This document shows positions 1 through 6,127 of a stretch of DNA of 11,705 nt, piece after piece (within the stretch, counting starts at the first letter, position 1; every line of letters begins with the position of its first letter). This DNA is from an uncultured Collinsella sp. (lineage in GTDB: Bacteria; Actinomycetota; Coriobacteriia; Coriobacteriales; Coriobacteriaceae), in contig CABUSL010000056.1 of the NCBI GenBank assembly GCA_902494295.1, forward strand, positions 1 through 11,705. The letters run 5' to 3'. The notes below the pieces were generated by a model that was not told where the DNA came from, made no database searches, and was given only the letters and a program-made list of their open reading frames with translations. Made by a program: the position numbers and the translations under genes.

Positions 1-10
1 CTTGCATGTA

Positions 11-97
11 TGGTGCCCGAGGCGAGACTCGAACTCGCACGTTGTTGCCAACGGTGGATTTTGAGTCCACTGCGTCTGCCAATTCCGCCACTCGGGC
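11..97 (-). tRNA. tRNA-Leu (anticodon CAA)
   Basis: Read on the minus strand this is a complete class II tRNA. The acceptor stem GCCCGAG (91-97) pairs with CTCGGGC (15-21), the discriminator is A (14), and the CCA end is genome-encoded (11-13). The anticodon stem GTGGA/TCCAC encloses loop CTCAAAA, giving anticodon CAA (61-63), which reads UUG leucine codons. A long variable arm with a GTTG/CAAC stem is typical of tRNA-Leu. The T arm is GCGAG-TTCGAGT-CTCGC. It starts 39 bases after the stop of the transglutaminase-fold gene on the same strand. A poor -10-like TAAACT lies at 114-119 without a good -35, so it may be read through from the gene upstream or use a weak promoter of its own. Confidence 0.97.
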
Positions 98-136
98 ACG
101 CAATGCGTGAGTTAGTTTATCACAGCTTTCTACCGA

Positions 137-1570
137 TTAGTCCGAAAATGGAACTTCGAGCATTTCGATGAGTTCGACCGTGCGGAGCATCTCGCGCTGA
201 CGGCATCCGCGACCGTCGACCGAAGCCTCACCCATCTGGTTATCGTAAGGGTCCTCGCGCATGCCGTCGAAAGAGGGCTCAAACTCTGCCTGGAATCGAT
301 TGTTGGCCACCATACGCCACGGGTCGAGATTGCCAAAGTAGTGACGGCGGCGCCACTCCTCCCCCATCCTGCGAGCAGAAGATCCAAATGACACGTCGGC
401 GTTGAGCCAACCGGTCTGCGGCGTATAGAACTCTGCCCAGTCGTGCGACCCCACCGAATCGGGCGCAACATACAGGCCGCTCTGCCAACGGGCAGGCACG
501 CCCGCGATACGGCACATGGTGATAAACGTGAGCGCCATAACGCCGCAATCGCCGCGGAGCGAATGCGCACAGTCATCGGCAATAGATCCCAAAAGCAAGT
601 ACGGCGGCTGATAGCGATAGTCGATATACTGCGTCAGGTAATCATAGATAGCACGGGCGCGATCGAGCGGATCCTCGAGTCCGCCAACAACGCTGGCCGT
701 CAGCTGCTGCAGATACGGCGTAAATGCAATGTGCGGACGGTCCTCGGAAATATCCTCGGGCAGAGGCGCGTCCATACGCGGATGAACCGGAAGTGTGCCA
801 CCGTAGACATCACAATAAGCAGCATCGATGTGATAACGATAAGTCACCGAGAATGAGCGCTCACTCGAAGAAGACCACGAGGCGGTACGCGCCGAAGCGT
901 TCGCGGGAGCAACAGCACCCTCCGGCGTCATGTCGAGAATCTCGACCTGAGACTGTTGGCGGCAGGTGGCGGCTACGGGAAGCCAAGCGCGAACGGTCTC
1001 CCCCTCTAGAGCGCCGGGGACAGACAAGGACGCCTTAAGCGTAATAACGCGAGTCAATCCGTTTTGTGACTCCATCTCCCTGAGCATCTCGTTGCGCAGT
1101 GCAATTCCGTCCGTAGGATCGGGACGCATGCCGGGGACCTCTTTGGGATATACGCGAAGCGAATCGAGGAAGTTGTCGAGAACGAACAGCTCGCCATCGA
1201 TAAAGCGCCAGTCAATACGCTTACGGTCAATCAGATCGTCAAACTGCTCCTCGGTAAACTCAGGCCACTCCTCGCGAATCATCGCAATAGCCCGATCGCG
1301 CGACACCGAAAAATGAAGCGGCGTCTCAAGCATGCGATACCGCTCGGCACGAACGCAGGCAGCAAGCGAGGGATCGGGATTCTGCCCCAAAAGACGATCA
1401 CAAGCCGCAACAGCCTGCGTCAAATATCCGGCATCCTTGAGACGAAGAATCTCGGGCGGCAGTCCAATATCGAGATGACGGAAATCATCACAGCAAACAT
1501 CAACAGAGCAACCAACAGGACCCTCGTCAATGACCTTCCCATCCGAAGGCAGCACATTAATAACAGCCAT
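137..1570 (-). CDS. Transglutaminase-like domain protein, function unknown
   Basis: The predicted protein has 477 residues. The C-terminal half has a transglutaminase/protease-like fold with a plausible Cys-His-Asp triad: C342 in GDCGVMA, H376 in SHDWAEFY and D392 in NADVSFG. The middle (about 175-260) looks like a beta-sandwich of the kind that often precedes this domain, and the first ~140 residues are charged and helical-looking. There is no signal peptide or membrane segment, so it probably acts in the cytoplasm. Proteins of this superfamily include proteases and amidases as well as true cross-linkers; the substrate cannot be told from sequence. The start is the ATG at 1568-1570, preceded by GGAG with 6-base spacing. 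The frame stays open to a TTG at 1711, but that codon has no ribosome binding site and the extension runs into a non-coding repeat. It appears to be a single-gene unit lying between the fba terminator and the tRNA. Confidence 0.85.
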   Translation of the reverse strand: MAVINVLPSDGKVIDEGPVGCSVDVCCDDFRHLDIGLPPEILRLKDAGYLTQAVAACDRLLGQNPDPSLAACVRAERYRMLETPLHFSVSRDRAIAMIREEWPEFTEEQFDDLIDRKRIDWRFIDGELFVLDNFLDSLRVYPKEVPGMRPDPTDGIALRNEMLREMESQNGLTRVITLKASLSVPGALEGETVRAWLPVAATCRQQSQVEILDMTPEGAVAPANASARTASWSSSSERSFSVTYRYHIDAAYCDVYGGTLPVHPRMDAPLPEDISEDRPHIAFTPYLQQLTASVVGGLEDPLDRARAIYDYLTQYIDYRYQPPYLLLGSIADDCAHSLRGDCGVMALTFITMCRIAGVPARWQSGLYVAPDSVGSHDWAEFYTPQTGWLNADVSFGSSARRMGEEWRRRHYFGNLDPWRMVANNRFQAEFEPSFDGMREDPYDNQMGEASVDGRGCRQREMLRTVELIEMLEVPFSD

Positions 1571-1675
1571 ACCAAACTCCAAGTCATTAGAACTCTTGAA
1601 GCCCATTGTAGCGAGATAAAAAAAGAAAGCCCCAATAAAGGAACCCTCAACACCGATAAACGGTACCTCTAAAAA

Positions 1676-1869
1676 TGAATTCAGCCCAGTAACCCTGTAG
1701 CGAGTTAACAAAGGAGGCCCCGTTTCCCCGGAGCTGATTCCGTCGCGCGACTTCTGGCAAAGCCAGTAGCCATCTTAATTCAGACTCGTAACCCTGCGGC
1801 GTTAAACGAAGGAAGCCCCGTCTCCCGGAACTGTTTCCTTGGCGCGACTTCTGGCGAAGCCAGGTGAGC
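1676..1869. repeat. Two imperfect tandem copies of a ~99-bp non-coding unit
   Basis: Copy 1 runs from about 1676 to 1774 and copy 2 from about 1775 to 1869. Both begin with AATTCAG followed shortly by GTAACCCTG (1689-1697 and 1788-1796, offset 99). Next come GGAGGCCCCGTTTCCC (1713-1728) in copy 1 and GGAAGCCCCGTCTCCC (1811-1826) in copy 2. Both then carry GCGCGACTTCTGGC and a GCCAG that closes a small hairpin (1754-1766 and 1851-1863). The copies differ by many substitutions and small indels, so the duplication is old. Only copy 2 keeps a matching right arm (1887-1902). No reading frame is conserved between them. I do not recognise the family. Confidence 0.75.
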
Positions 1870-1902
1870 GCAAAGGAAACAGTGTAGGGAGACGGGGCTT
1901 CC
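1811..1902 (-). terminator. Long composite hairpin, probable fba terminator
   Basis: The outer arms 1811-1826 and 1887-1902 are a perfect 16-bp inverted repeat (GGAAGCCCCGTCTCCC against GGGAGACGGGGCTTCC). Inside, ACTGTTTCCTT (1830-1840) pairs with AAGGAAACAGT (1873-1883) over 11 bp, then GCGC with GCGC (1842-1845, 1868-1871), separated by a 3-on-3 internal loop and one mismatch. The tip carries its own hairpin CTGGC-GAA-GCCAG (1851-1863). It begins 20 bases after the aldolase stop codon. On the minus strand the stem is followed by TTCGTTT, a modest T tract. That position fits an intrinsic terminator for fba, though the structure is far larger than usual and is also part of a degenerate repeat. 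Confidence 0.7.
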
Positions 1903-1922
1903 GGTGGGAAGTTTAGCGACGC

Positions 1923-2789
1923 TTACGCCTTGTTGACGGAGCCAAACTCCTCCATGAGCTCCTTGGTGCGGGCAACGATGTTCTCGCGACCAGGCTTGAG
2001 GAGCTTGCGGGGGTCAAAGCCCTTGCCCTGCTGATCCTTGCCAGCCTCGATATACTCGCGAACGCCCTTGGCGAAGACGAGCTGCAGATCGGTGTTGACG
2101 TTGATCTTGGAGATACCCAGGGAGATGGCCTTCTTGATCTGATCCTCGGGGATGCCGGTGCCACCGTGCAGGACGAGGGGCAGGTCGCCGGTCTGAGCCT
2201 TAATCTCGCCCAGGCGCTCGAAGGAAAGGCCAGCCCAGTCGGCAGGGTACACGCCGTGGATGTTGCCGATACCGCAGGCGAGGAAGTCGACGCCCAGGTC
2301 AGCAATCTGCTTGCACTCAGCAGGATCAGCGAGCTCGCCGCTGGAGGTCACGCCGTCCTCGGTGCCGCCAATGCCGCCGACCTCGGCCTCGATGGACATG
2401 CCCTTGGAGTGGGCAAGCTCAACGAGCTCCTTGGTGCGGTCGAGGTTAAGCTGGAAGGTCTCCTCGTGAGAGCCGTCATACATGATGGACGTGAAGCCGG
2501 CCTCGATGCACTTGAAGCAGTCCTCGTAAGAACCGTGATCGAGGTGAAGGGCGACGGGAACGGTAACGCCCGTGGCCTCGACGGCAGCCTTGACCATGTC
2601 GGCGCAGACCTTGAAACCGCCCATCCACTTAGCGGCACCAGCGGTGCACTGAAGGATCAGCGGAGACTTGGCCTCCTCTGCGGCCTGGAGAATAGCCAGG
2701 GTCCACTCGAGGTTGTTGGTGTTGAAGGCACCGAGACCATACTTGCCGGCCTCGGCCTTCTTGAGCATGTCTGCTGCGTTGACGAGCAT
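1923..2789 (-). CDS. fba: Class II fructose-1,6-bisphosphate aldolase
   Basis: This 288-residue zinc-dependent enzyme interconverts fructose 1,6-bisphosphate with glyceraldehyde 3-phosphate and dihydroxyacetone phosphate in cytoplasmic glycolysis and gluconeogenesis. The family signature LHLDHG places the catalytic Asp at D84 and a zinc ligand at H85. Other likely metal ligands are H178 (GNIHG), H208 (LVLHGGTG) and an acidic residue at E134/E136. The glycine-rich phosphate-binding loop and the segment INVNTD (229-234) are intact. Length matches the Gram-positive FbaA type; a tagatose-bisphosphate aldolase (GatY/KbaY) is the main alternative, since the two share this fold. The start is the ATG at 2787-2789, preceded by AGGAGG with 8-base spacing. 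The open frame extends 32 codons further upstream but covers the promoter. It is probably monocistronic, with its own promoter and terminator. Confidence 0.95.
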   Translation of the reverse strand: MLVNAADMLKKAEAGKYGLGAFNTNNLEWTLAILQAAEEAKSPLILQCTAGAAKWMGGFKVCADMVKAAVEATGVTVPVALHLDHGSYEDCFKCIEAGFTSIMYDGSHEETFQLNLDRTKELVELAHSKGMSIEAEVGGIGGTEDGVTSSGELADPAECKQIADLGVDFLACGIGNIHGVYPADWAGLSFERLGEIKAQTGDLPLVLHGGTGIPEDQIKKAISLGISKINVNTDLQLVFAKGVREYIEAGKDQQGKGFDPRKLLKPGRENIVARTKELMEEFGSVNKA

Positions 2790-2797
2790 AAAAGAAA

Positions 2798-2803
2798 CCT
2801 CCT
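2798..2803 (-). promoter_or_regulatory. Strong ribosome binding site of fba
   Basis: AGGAGG on the minus strand lies 8 bases before the ATG at 2789. It fixes the aldolase start and rules out the longer in-frame extension. Its full match to the anti-Shine-Dalgarno sequence suits a highly expressed glycolytic gene. Confidence 0.85.
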
Positions 2804-2829
2804 GTAAGGTTGCTCCGATAACGCCTGAG

Positions 2830-2857
2830 ATTTTACCACGGCGCACCCGAGCATAAA
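2830..2857 (-). promoter_or_regulatory. Candidate promoter of fba
   Basis: On the minus strand the -10 element TAAAAT (2830-2835) has a -35-like TTTATG (2852-2857) 16 bases upstream. Initiation would fall near 2823 and give a leader of about 33 bases before the ATG. The -10 is good and the -35 is weak, so an activator or a non-housekeeping sigma factor may contribute. The repeat cluster at 2879-2953 lies just upstream. Confidence 0.4.
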
Positions 2858-2878
2858 CGTTCGTTTGTTCACGAATAT

Positions 2879-2953
2879 CGTCCAAACAGACTTTTTTGAC
2901 CGTTTGCCCTACGAAATTGACCCGTTGGGGAAAAATAGCTTGACGTTTGGACG
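2879..2953. repeat. Direct-repeat cluster flanked by an inverted 9-mer, upstream of fba
   Basis: Three related words are on the plus strand: TTGACCGTTTGCC at 2896-2908, TTGACCCGTTGGG at 2917-2929 and TTGACGTTTGG at 2940-2950. Their starts are 21 and 23 bases apart, close to two helical turns, so all would face the same side of the DNA. The cluster is bounded by CGTCCAAAC (2879-2887) and its exact inverse GTTTGGACG (2945-2953). It lies about 55 to 130 bases upstream of the inferred fba start site, where an activator or a looping repressor could bind. The regulator is unknown. Confidence 0.45.
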
Positions 2954-2972
2954 CTTCTCGTGCTTTAGAAGC
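2953..2972 (-). terminator. Weak stem-loop after the MBL-fold hydrolase gene
   Basis: GCTTCT (2953-2958) pairs with AGAAGC (2967-2972) around an 8-base loop, starting 11 bases past the stop codon at 2984. There is no T tract directly after the stem on the minus strand; ATTTTT follows only about 15 bases later. It could slow or partly end transcription, but evidence is thin. Confidence 0.25.
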
Positions 2973-2983
2973 TGACTATAAAG

Positions 2984-3667
2984 CTACACCTGCATGAAAG
3001 GGTTCTGCATGAGCTCGCGTGCCATGGTGGTCGAATCGCCATGGCCGGTTAGGCAAACGGTATCGGGCGGGAGAAGCCGGGCGAGCTTGGAGAGCGAGCG
3101 CAGAATCGCCGCCTCGTCGCCACCGGCAAGATCGGTGCGGCCGTGGCTGCCCGGGAACAGGGTGTCGCCAACAAAGGCGATGCTTCCCTGCTCGGTGGCG
3201 GCGAACAAGACGATCCCGCCCGGCGTATGCCCTGGTGTCTCAATCACCTGCAGGCAGATATCGCCCACCTCGATAGCATCGCCCTCGGCGAGCAGGCACG
3301 TCGGCTCCCCGGGGTCGGGCGTCTCAATGCCCCACATAGCTCGCTGTTCCTTGATGTTCGTATGCGGCACCGCCGCATCCTTAGCACACAGCTCATACCG
3401 GCAGCCCTCGCCAACGGTGGTTCGCACGCCGGCAACACCACCAACATGATCGGCATGGCCATGAGTGCATACGGCGCCAAGCACGCGTACACCGGCATGC
3501 TCGGCTCGAATATGCTCCACCAAACGCTCGCCTTCCCATGCGGGGTCGATAATCACGCACTCATTGCCCGAAATAAGAGCATAGCTATTGGTCTGAATGG
3601 GACCGTTTACGAACGTCTCGATCTCGACCGACCCCTTGGGAGTTACATCCAAGGACATAGCACTCAT
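2984..3667 (-). CDS. MBL-fold metallohydrolase (glyoxalase II-like)
   Basis: This 227-residue protein has the metallo-beta-lactamase fold. The metal-binding motif is T-H69-G-H71-A-D73-H74, and further ligands are H147 (TPGHTPGG), D168 (FVGDTLF) and H209 (LTGHGD), so a two-metal site is fully present. This pattern and length match the glyoxalase II-like (hydroxyacylglutathione hydrolase-like) subgroup, cytoplasmic thioester hydrolases. Low-GC and high-GC Gram-positives often lack glutathione, so the true substrate is open. The start is the ATG at 3665-3667, with AGGAG about 6 bases upstream; an alternative ATG lies 3 codons later. It follows rel on the same strand with an 84-base gap containing a strong hairpin, so it may be partly co-transcribed. 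MBL genes often sit beside rel in Gram-positive genomes. Confidence 0.9.
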   Translation of the reverse strand: MSAMSLDVTPKGSVEIETFVNGPIQTNSYALISGNECVIIDPAWEGERLVEHIRAEHAGVRVLGAVCTHGHADHVGGVAGVRTTVGEGCRYELCAKDAAVPHTNIKEQRAMWGIETPDPGEPTCLLAEGDAIEVGDICLQVIETPGHTPGGIVLFAATEQGSIAFVGDTLFPGSHGRTDLAGGDEAAILRSLSKLARLLPPDTVCLTGHGDSTTMARELMQNPFMQV

Positions 3668-3687
3668 GTCCCTCTCCTCTCTATAGA

Positions 3688-3715
3688 ACTCGAGGCATCA
3701 AACGATGCCTCGAGT
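3688..3715 (-). terminator. Perfect 12-bp hairpin between rel and the MBL gene
   Basis: ACTCGAGGCATC (3688-3699) pairs perfectly with GATGCCTCGAGT (3704-3715) around a 4-base loop. It lies 36 bases after the rel stop codon and ends 20 bases before the MBL start codon. On the minus strand it is followed by TCTATAG and not by a clean T tract, and then directly by the MBL ribosome binding site. It may be an incomplete terminator or attenuator that lets some transcripts into the MBL gene, or a stabilising or processing structure. I see no convincing promoter between it and the MBL gene. Confidence 0.6.
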
Positions 3716-3751
3716 GTAGCGAATATTGATAATGTGGCGCGTTCGTCGCGA

Positions 3752-6112
3752 CTAAACGCGGCGCTTAAGCTGGGCTCCACCCTCGCCGGGCATCAGGCGG
3801 CGTGCGTCGTAGACCGAGTCAACGCTGCTGATAGAGGCCAGCAGCGGATCCAGACCACTCGCGTCCGAGATCTCGACCATAAAGCGCAGGGTTGCAATGC
3901 CCTCGCGGTTGGTCGACGTGGCGGCAGAAAGGATATTGCCGCCCGCATCGCCAATGGCAATAGTGACATCCTTGAGCAGGCCCATGCGGTCCAGGCACTC
4001 GACCACGATCTCGACCTGGAAGAGGGTGTCGGCAGCGCCGTCCCACTCCACTTCGATCATGCGCTCGGGATGCTCCATAAGACCCTTGACGTTGGGGCAG
4101 TTGGCGCGATGCACCGAAACGCCACGACCGCGCGTGATGAAGCCGACGATATCGTCGCCCGTCACCGGATTGCAGCAATGTGCCAGACGGACCAGCAGGC
4201 CGCTGTTGCTCTCGCCCTTGACGATAATGCCGTTACTGGCGCTCTTGCCGCGCTTTTGCGGCTTTCGGTTGGAGCCTCGGGCCGGCTGTTTCACGACCTC
4301 GGCGATAGCCTCGGCCTTGGTGAGCTGTTCCTCGGGCTTGGGGTCCAAGATTTGCTCGACCTTGTTACCCACAGCGCGCGGGGCGACCTTGCCGGCGCCC
4401 ACGGCGGCAAACAGGTCCTCGAGCTGCTTGAAGTTCAGCTGCTCCGCCACGGCGTTGAGCGCACGCGTGGATCGCGGCGTAGAGATGCCATACCCGCGCT
4501 TGCGCAAGTCCTTGGCCAGTATATCGCGGCCGGCAGCAGCGTCGTCGTCCTTGGTCGCGGCGGCAAAATAGCGGCGGATCTTTGACTTGGCGGAAGGTGT
4601 CTTAACGATCTTGAGCCAATCACGAGACGGCTTGGAACTCTTGTTGGTCAGGATTTCAACGCGGTCGCCCGTCTTGATCTCGTGCGTGAGCGGGGCCACC
4701 GCACCGTTGATCTTAGCGCCGACGCAGTGGTTGCCCACCTCGGTGTGAACGGCGTAGGCAAAGTCGAGCGGCGTGGAACCGGCACGAAGCGCCATGACCT
4801 CACCCTTGGGCGTAAAGACGAAGATCTCTTGATCGAAGAGGTCGACCTTCAGCGAATGCAGGTATTCCTTGGCGTCGGTGATCTCATCAGACGCAGCCCA
4901 ATCGAGCGAATGTTTGAGCCAGTTAATCTGGTCGTCCAGCCGCTGGGCATCATTGGTCTTAGACGCAGACGATCCGCCCGACTTCTTATATAGCCAGTGG
5001 GCGGCAATGCCGTACTCGGCCTGCTCATGCATCTCATAGGTTCGAATCTGAATCTCGAGCGGGCGGGCCGTGGGACCGATAACCGTCGTATGGAGCGACT
5101 GGTAGTTATTGACCTTGGGCATGGCGATATAGTCTTTAAAGCGACCGGGCATGGGGTGCCACAGCGTATGCACCGCGCCGAGCGTGGAGTAGCAATCGCG
5201 CACCGAATGCGTGATGACGCGCAGCGCCACCAGGTCGTAGATCTCGGAGAACTCCTTGCCCTTACGCTTCATCTTTTGGTAGATGGACCAATAGTGCTTG
5301 GAGCGGCCATTAATCTGGAAGCCCTCCAGGCCAATGCGGTTGAGCTCGTCGGTGAGCGTCTTGATGGTCTCGGCCAGATAGCGCTCGCGAACCTCGCGCG
5401 ACTCAGCCACCATGCGCGCGATGCGCTGGTAGGCATCGGGCTCAAGGTAGAAGAAGGACAGGTCCTCGAGCTCCCACTTAATAGAGCTCATGCCCAGACG
5501 GTCGGCCAGGGGCGCATACACGTCCATGGTCTCGCGGGCCTTAAACAGGCGACGGTCCTCGCGAAGGGCCGCCAGCGTACGCATGTTATGCAGGCGGTCG
5601 GCAAGCTTAACGATAATGACGCGGATGTCCTTGGACATGGCGAGGAACATCTTGCGCAGCGTAAGCGCCTGCTTCTCGTCCATGCTATCGACTTCGATGT
5701 TGGTGAGCTTGGTCACGCCATCGACGAGCTCGGCCACCGTATCGCCAAACAGGCCGGAAACATCGGCAAGTGAGGTCTCGGTATCCTCGACGGTATCGTG
5801 CAGCAGCGCGGCGCACACCACATCGCAGTCCATCTTGAGGTCGGCCAAAATGATGGCCACCTCGACGGGATGGTTGATGTACATCTCACCCGAGCGCCGC
5901 TTTTGGTTGCAGTGCTTCTCGGCAGCAAAGCAATAGGCCTGCTCCACCTTAGAGAAGTCGTCCTCATTCATATATTTGAGGCACAGGCGCTCCAGCTTGT
6001 CGTAGCTGTCCGCCATAATCTCGGGCGGCAGCTCATCGGCATGCTTATAGTGCTCCATCTCCGAGAACGGCTGGAGGGTGGAATCATGGGCGGTACGGGC
6101 TGCGGCATCCAT
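3752..6112 (-). CDS. rel: Bifunctional (p)ppGpp synthetase/hydrolase Rel
   Basis: This 786-residue RelA/SpoT-family enzyme makes and degrades the stringent-response alarmone (p)ppGpp in the cytoplasm. The N-terminal HD hydrolase is intact: H81 (INHP), H105-D106 (HDTVED) and D172 (ADRLHNM). The synthetase follows with GRSKHYWSIYQKM (269-281), D293 and E353 (EIQIRT). The motif RFKD (324-327) is the RXKD form typical of bifunctional Rel enzymes; RelA-only synthetases have EXDD. A TGS domain spans about 430-490. A Cys-rich zinc-finger region (C646, C647, H668, C672) and a C-terminal ACT domain (about 699-775) give the ribosome-sensing half. Length is normal. The ATG at 6110-6112 has AAGGGG 6 bases upstream, inside the 15-base gap after the recJ stop, so the two genes are probably one transcript and translationally linked. 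Confidence 0.96.
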   Translation of the reverse strand: MDAAARTAHDSTLQPFSEMEHYKHADELPPEIMADSYDKLERLCLKYMNEDDFSKVEQAYCFAAEKHCNQKRRSGEMYINHPVEVAIILADLKMDCDVVCAALLHDTVEDTETSLADVSGLFGDTVAELVDGVTKLTNIEVDSMDEKQALTLRKMFLAMSKDIRVIIVKLADRLHNMRTLAALREDRRLFKARETMDVYAPLADRLGMSSIKWELEDLSFFYLEPDAYQRIARMVAESREVRERYLAETIKTLTDELNRIGLEGFQINGRSKHYWSIYQKMKRKGKEFSEIYDLVALRVITHSVRDCYSTLGAVHTLWHPMPGRFKDYIAMPKVNNYQSLHTTVIGPTARPLEIQIRTYEMHEQAEYGIAAHWLYKKSGGSSASKTNDAQRLDDQINWLKHSLDWAASDEITDAKEYLHSLKVDLFDQEIFVFTPKGEVMALRAGSTPLDFAYAVHTEVGNHCVGAKINGAVAPLTHEIKTGDRVEILTNKSSKPSRDWLKIVKTPSAKSKIRRYFAAATKDDDAAAGRDILAKDLRKRGYGISTPRSTRALNAVAEQLNFKQLEDLFAAVGAGKVAPRAVGNKVEQILDPKPEEQLTKAEAIAEVVKQPARGSNRKPQKRGKSASNGIIVKGESNSGLLVRLAHCCNPVTGDDIVGFITRGRGVSVHRANCPNVKGLMEHPERMIEVEWDGAADTLFQVEIVVECLDRMGLLKDVTIAIGDAGGNILSAATSTNREGIATLRFMVEISDASGLDPLLASISSVDSVYDARRLMPGEGGAQLKRRV

Positions 6113-6127
6113 CGAGGTCCCCTTCCC

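Larger units (their letters stand above)
1571..1922. other. Gene-free region between aldolase and transglutaminase genes
   Basis: These 352 bases hold no convincing gene. The right two thirds is occupied by two degenerate tandem copies of a ~99-bp unit and a long composite hairpin, listed separately. The left third is the leader of the transglutaminase gene. On the minus strand it has a -10-like TACAAT (1605-1610) with a poor TTGGGG at -35 (1630-1635) and an overlong 19-base spacer, so the promoter is only a guess. A T-rich run (minus strand, about 1617-1624) lies just upstream of that candidate. The GGAG ribosome binding site for the 1570 start is at 1577-1580. Confidence 0.6.

Noticed and set aside
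11..97. tRNA-Leu as an integration site for a mobile element
   Set aside because: The gene is complete, flanking genes look native, and no duplicated tRNA 3' end or integrase occurs in the window.
1571..1711. N-terminal extension of the transglutaminase-like protein with a hydrophobic FIGAFFFYLA stretch that could pass for a signal peptide
   Set aside because: It would start at a TTG without a ribosome binding site, run into the repeat region, and skip the ATG at 1570 that has a well-placed GGAG.
1676..1902. CRISPR array or attachment site at the repeat region
   Set aside because: There are only two degenerate copies with no unique spacers and no cas genes, and no integrase or target-site duplication is visible.
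2790..2885. 32-codon N-terminal extension of the aldolase
   Set aside because: It covers the probable promoter and an AGGAGG that is ideally placed for the internal ATG, and the shorter protein has the normal family length.
3143..4585. A 480-codon open frame on the plus strand across the MBL and rel genes
   Set aside because: It is antisense to two clearly recognised proteins, has no ribosome binding site of note and no recognisable motif. Long antisense frames are expected from GC-rich codon use.
3752..6112. Rel as a monofunctional RelA or a toxic small alarmone synthetase
   Set aside because: HD hydrolase residues are intact, the RXKD form is present, and TGS, zinc-finger and ACT regions are all in place.
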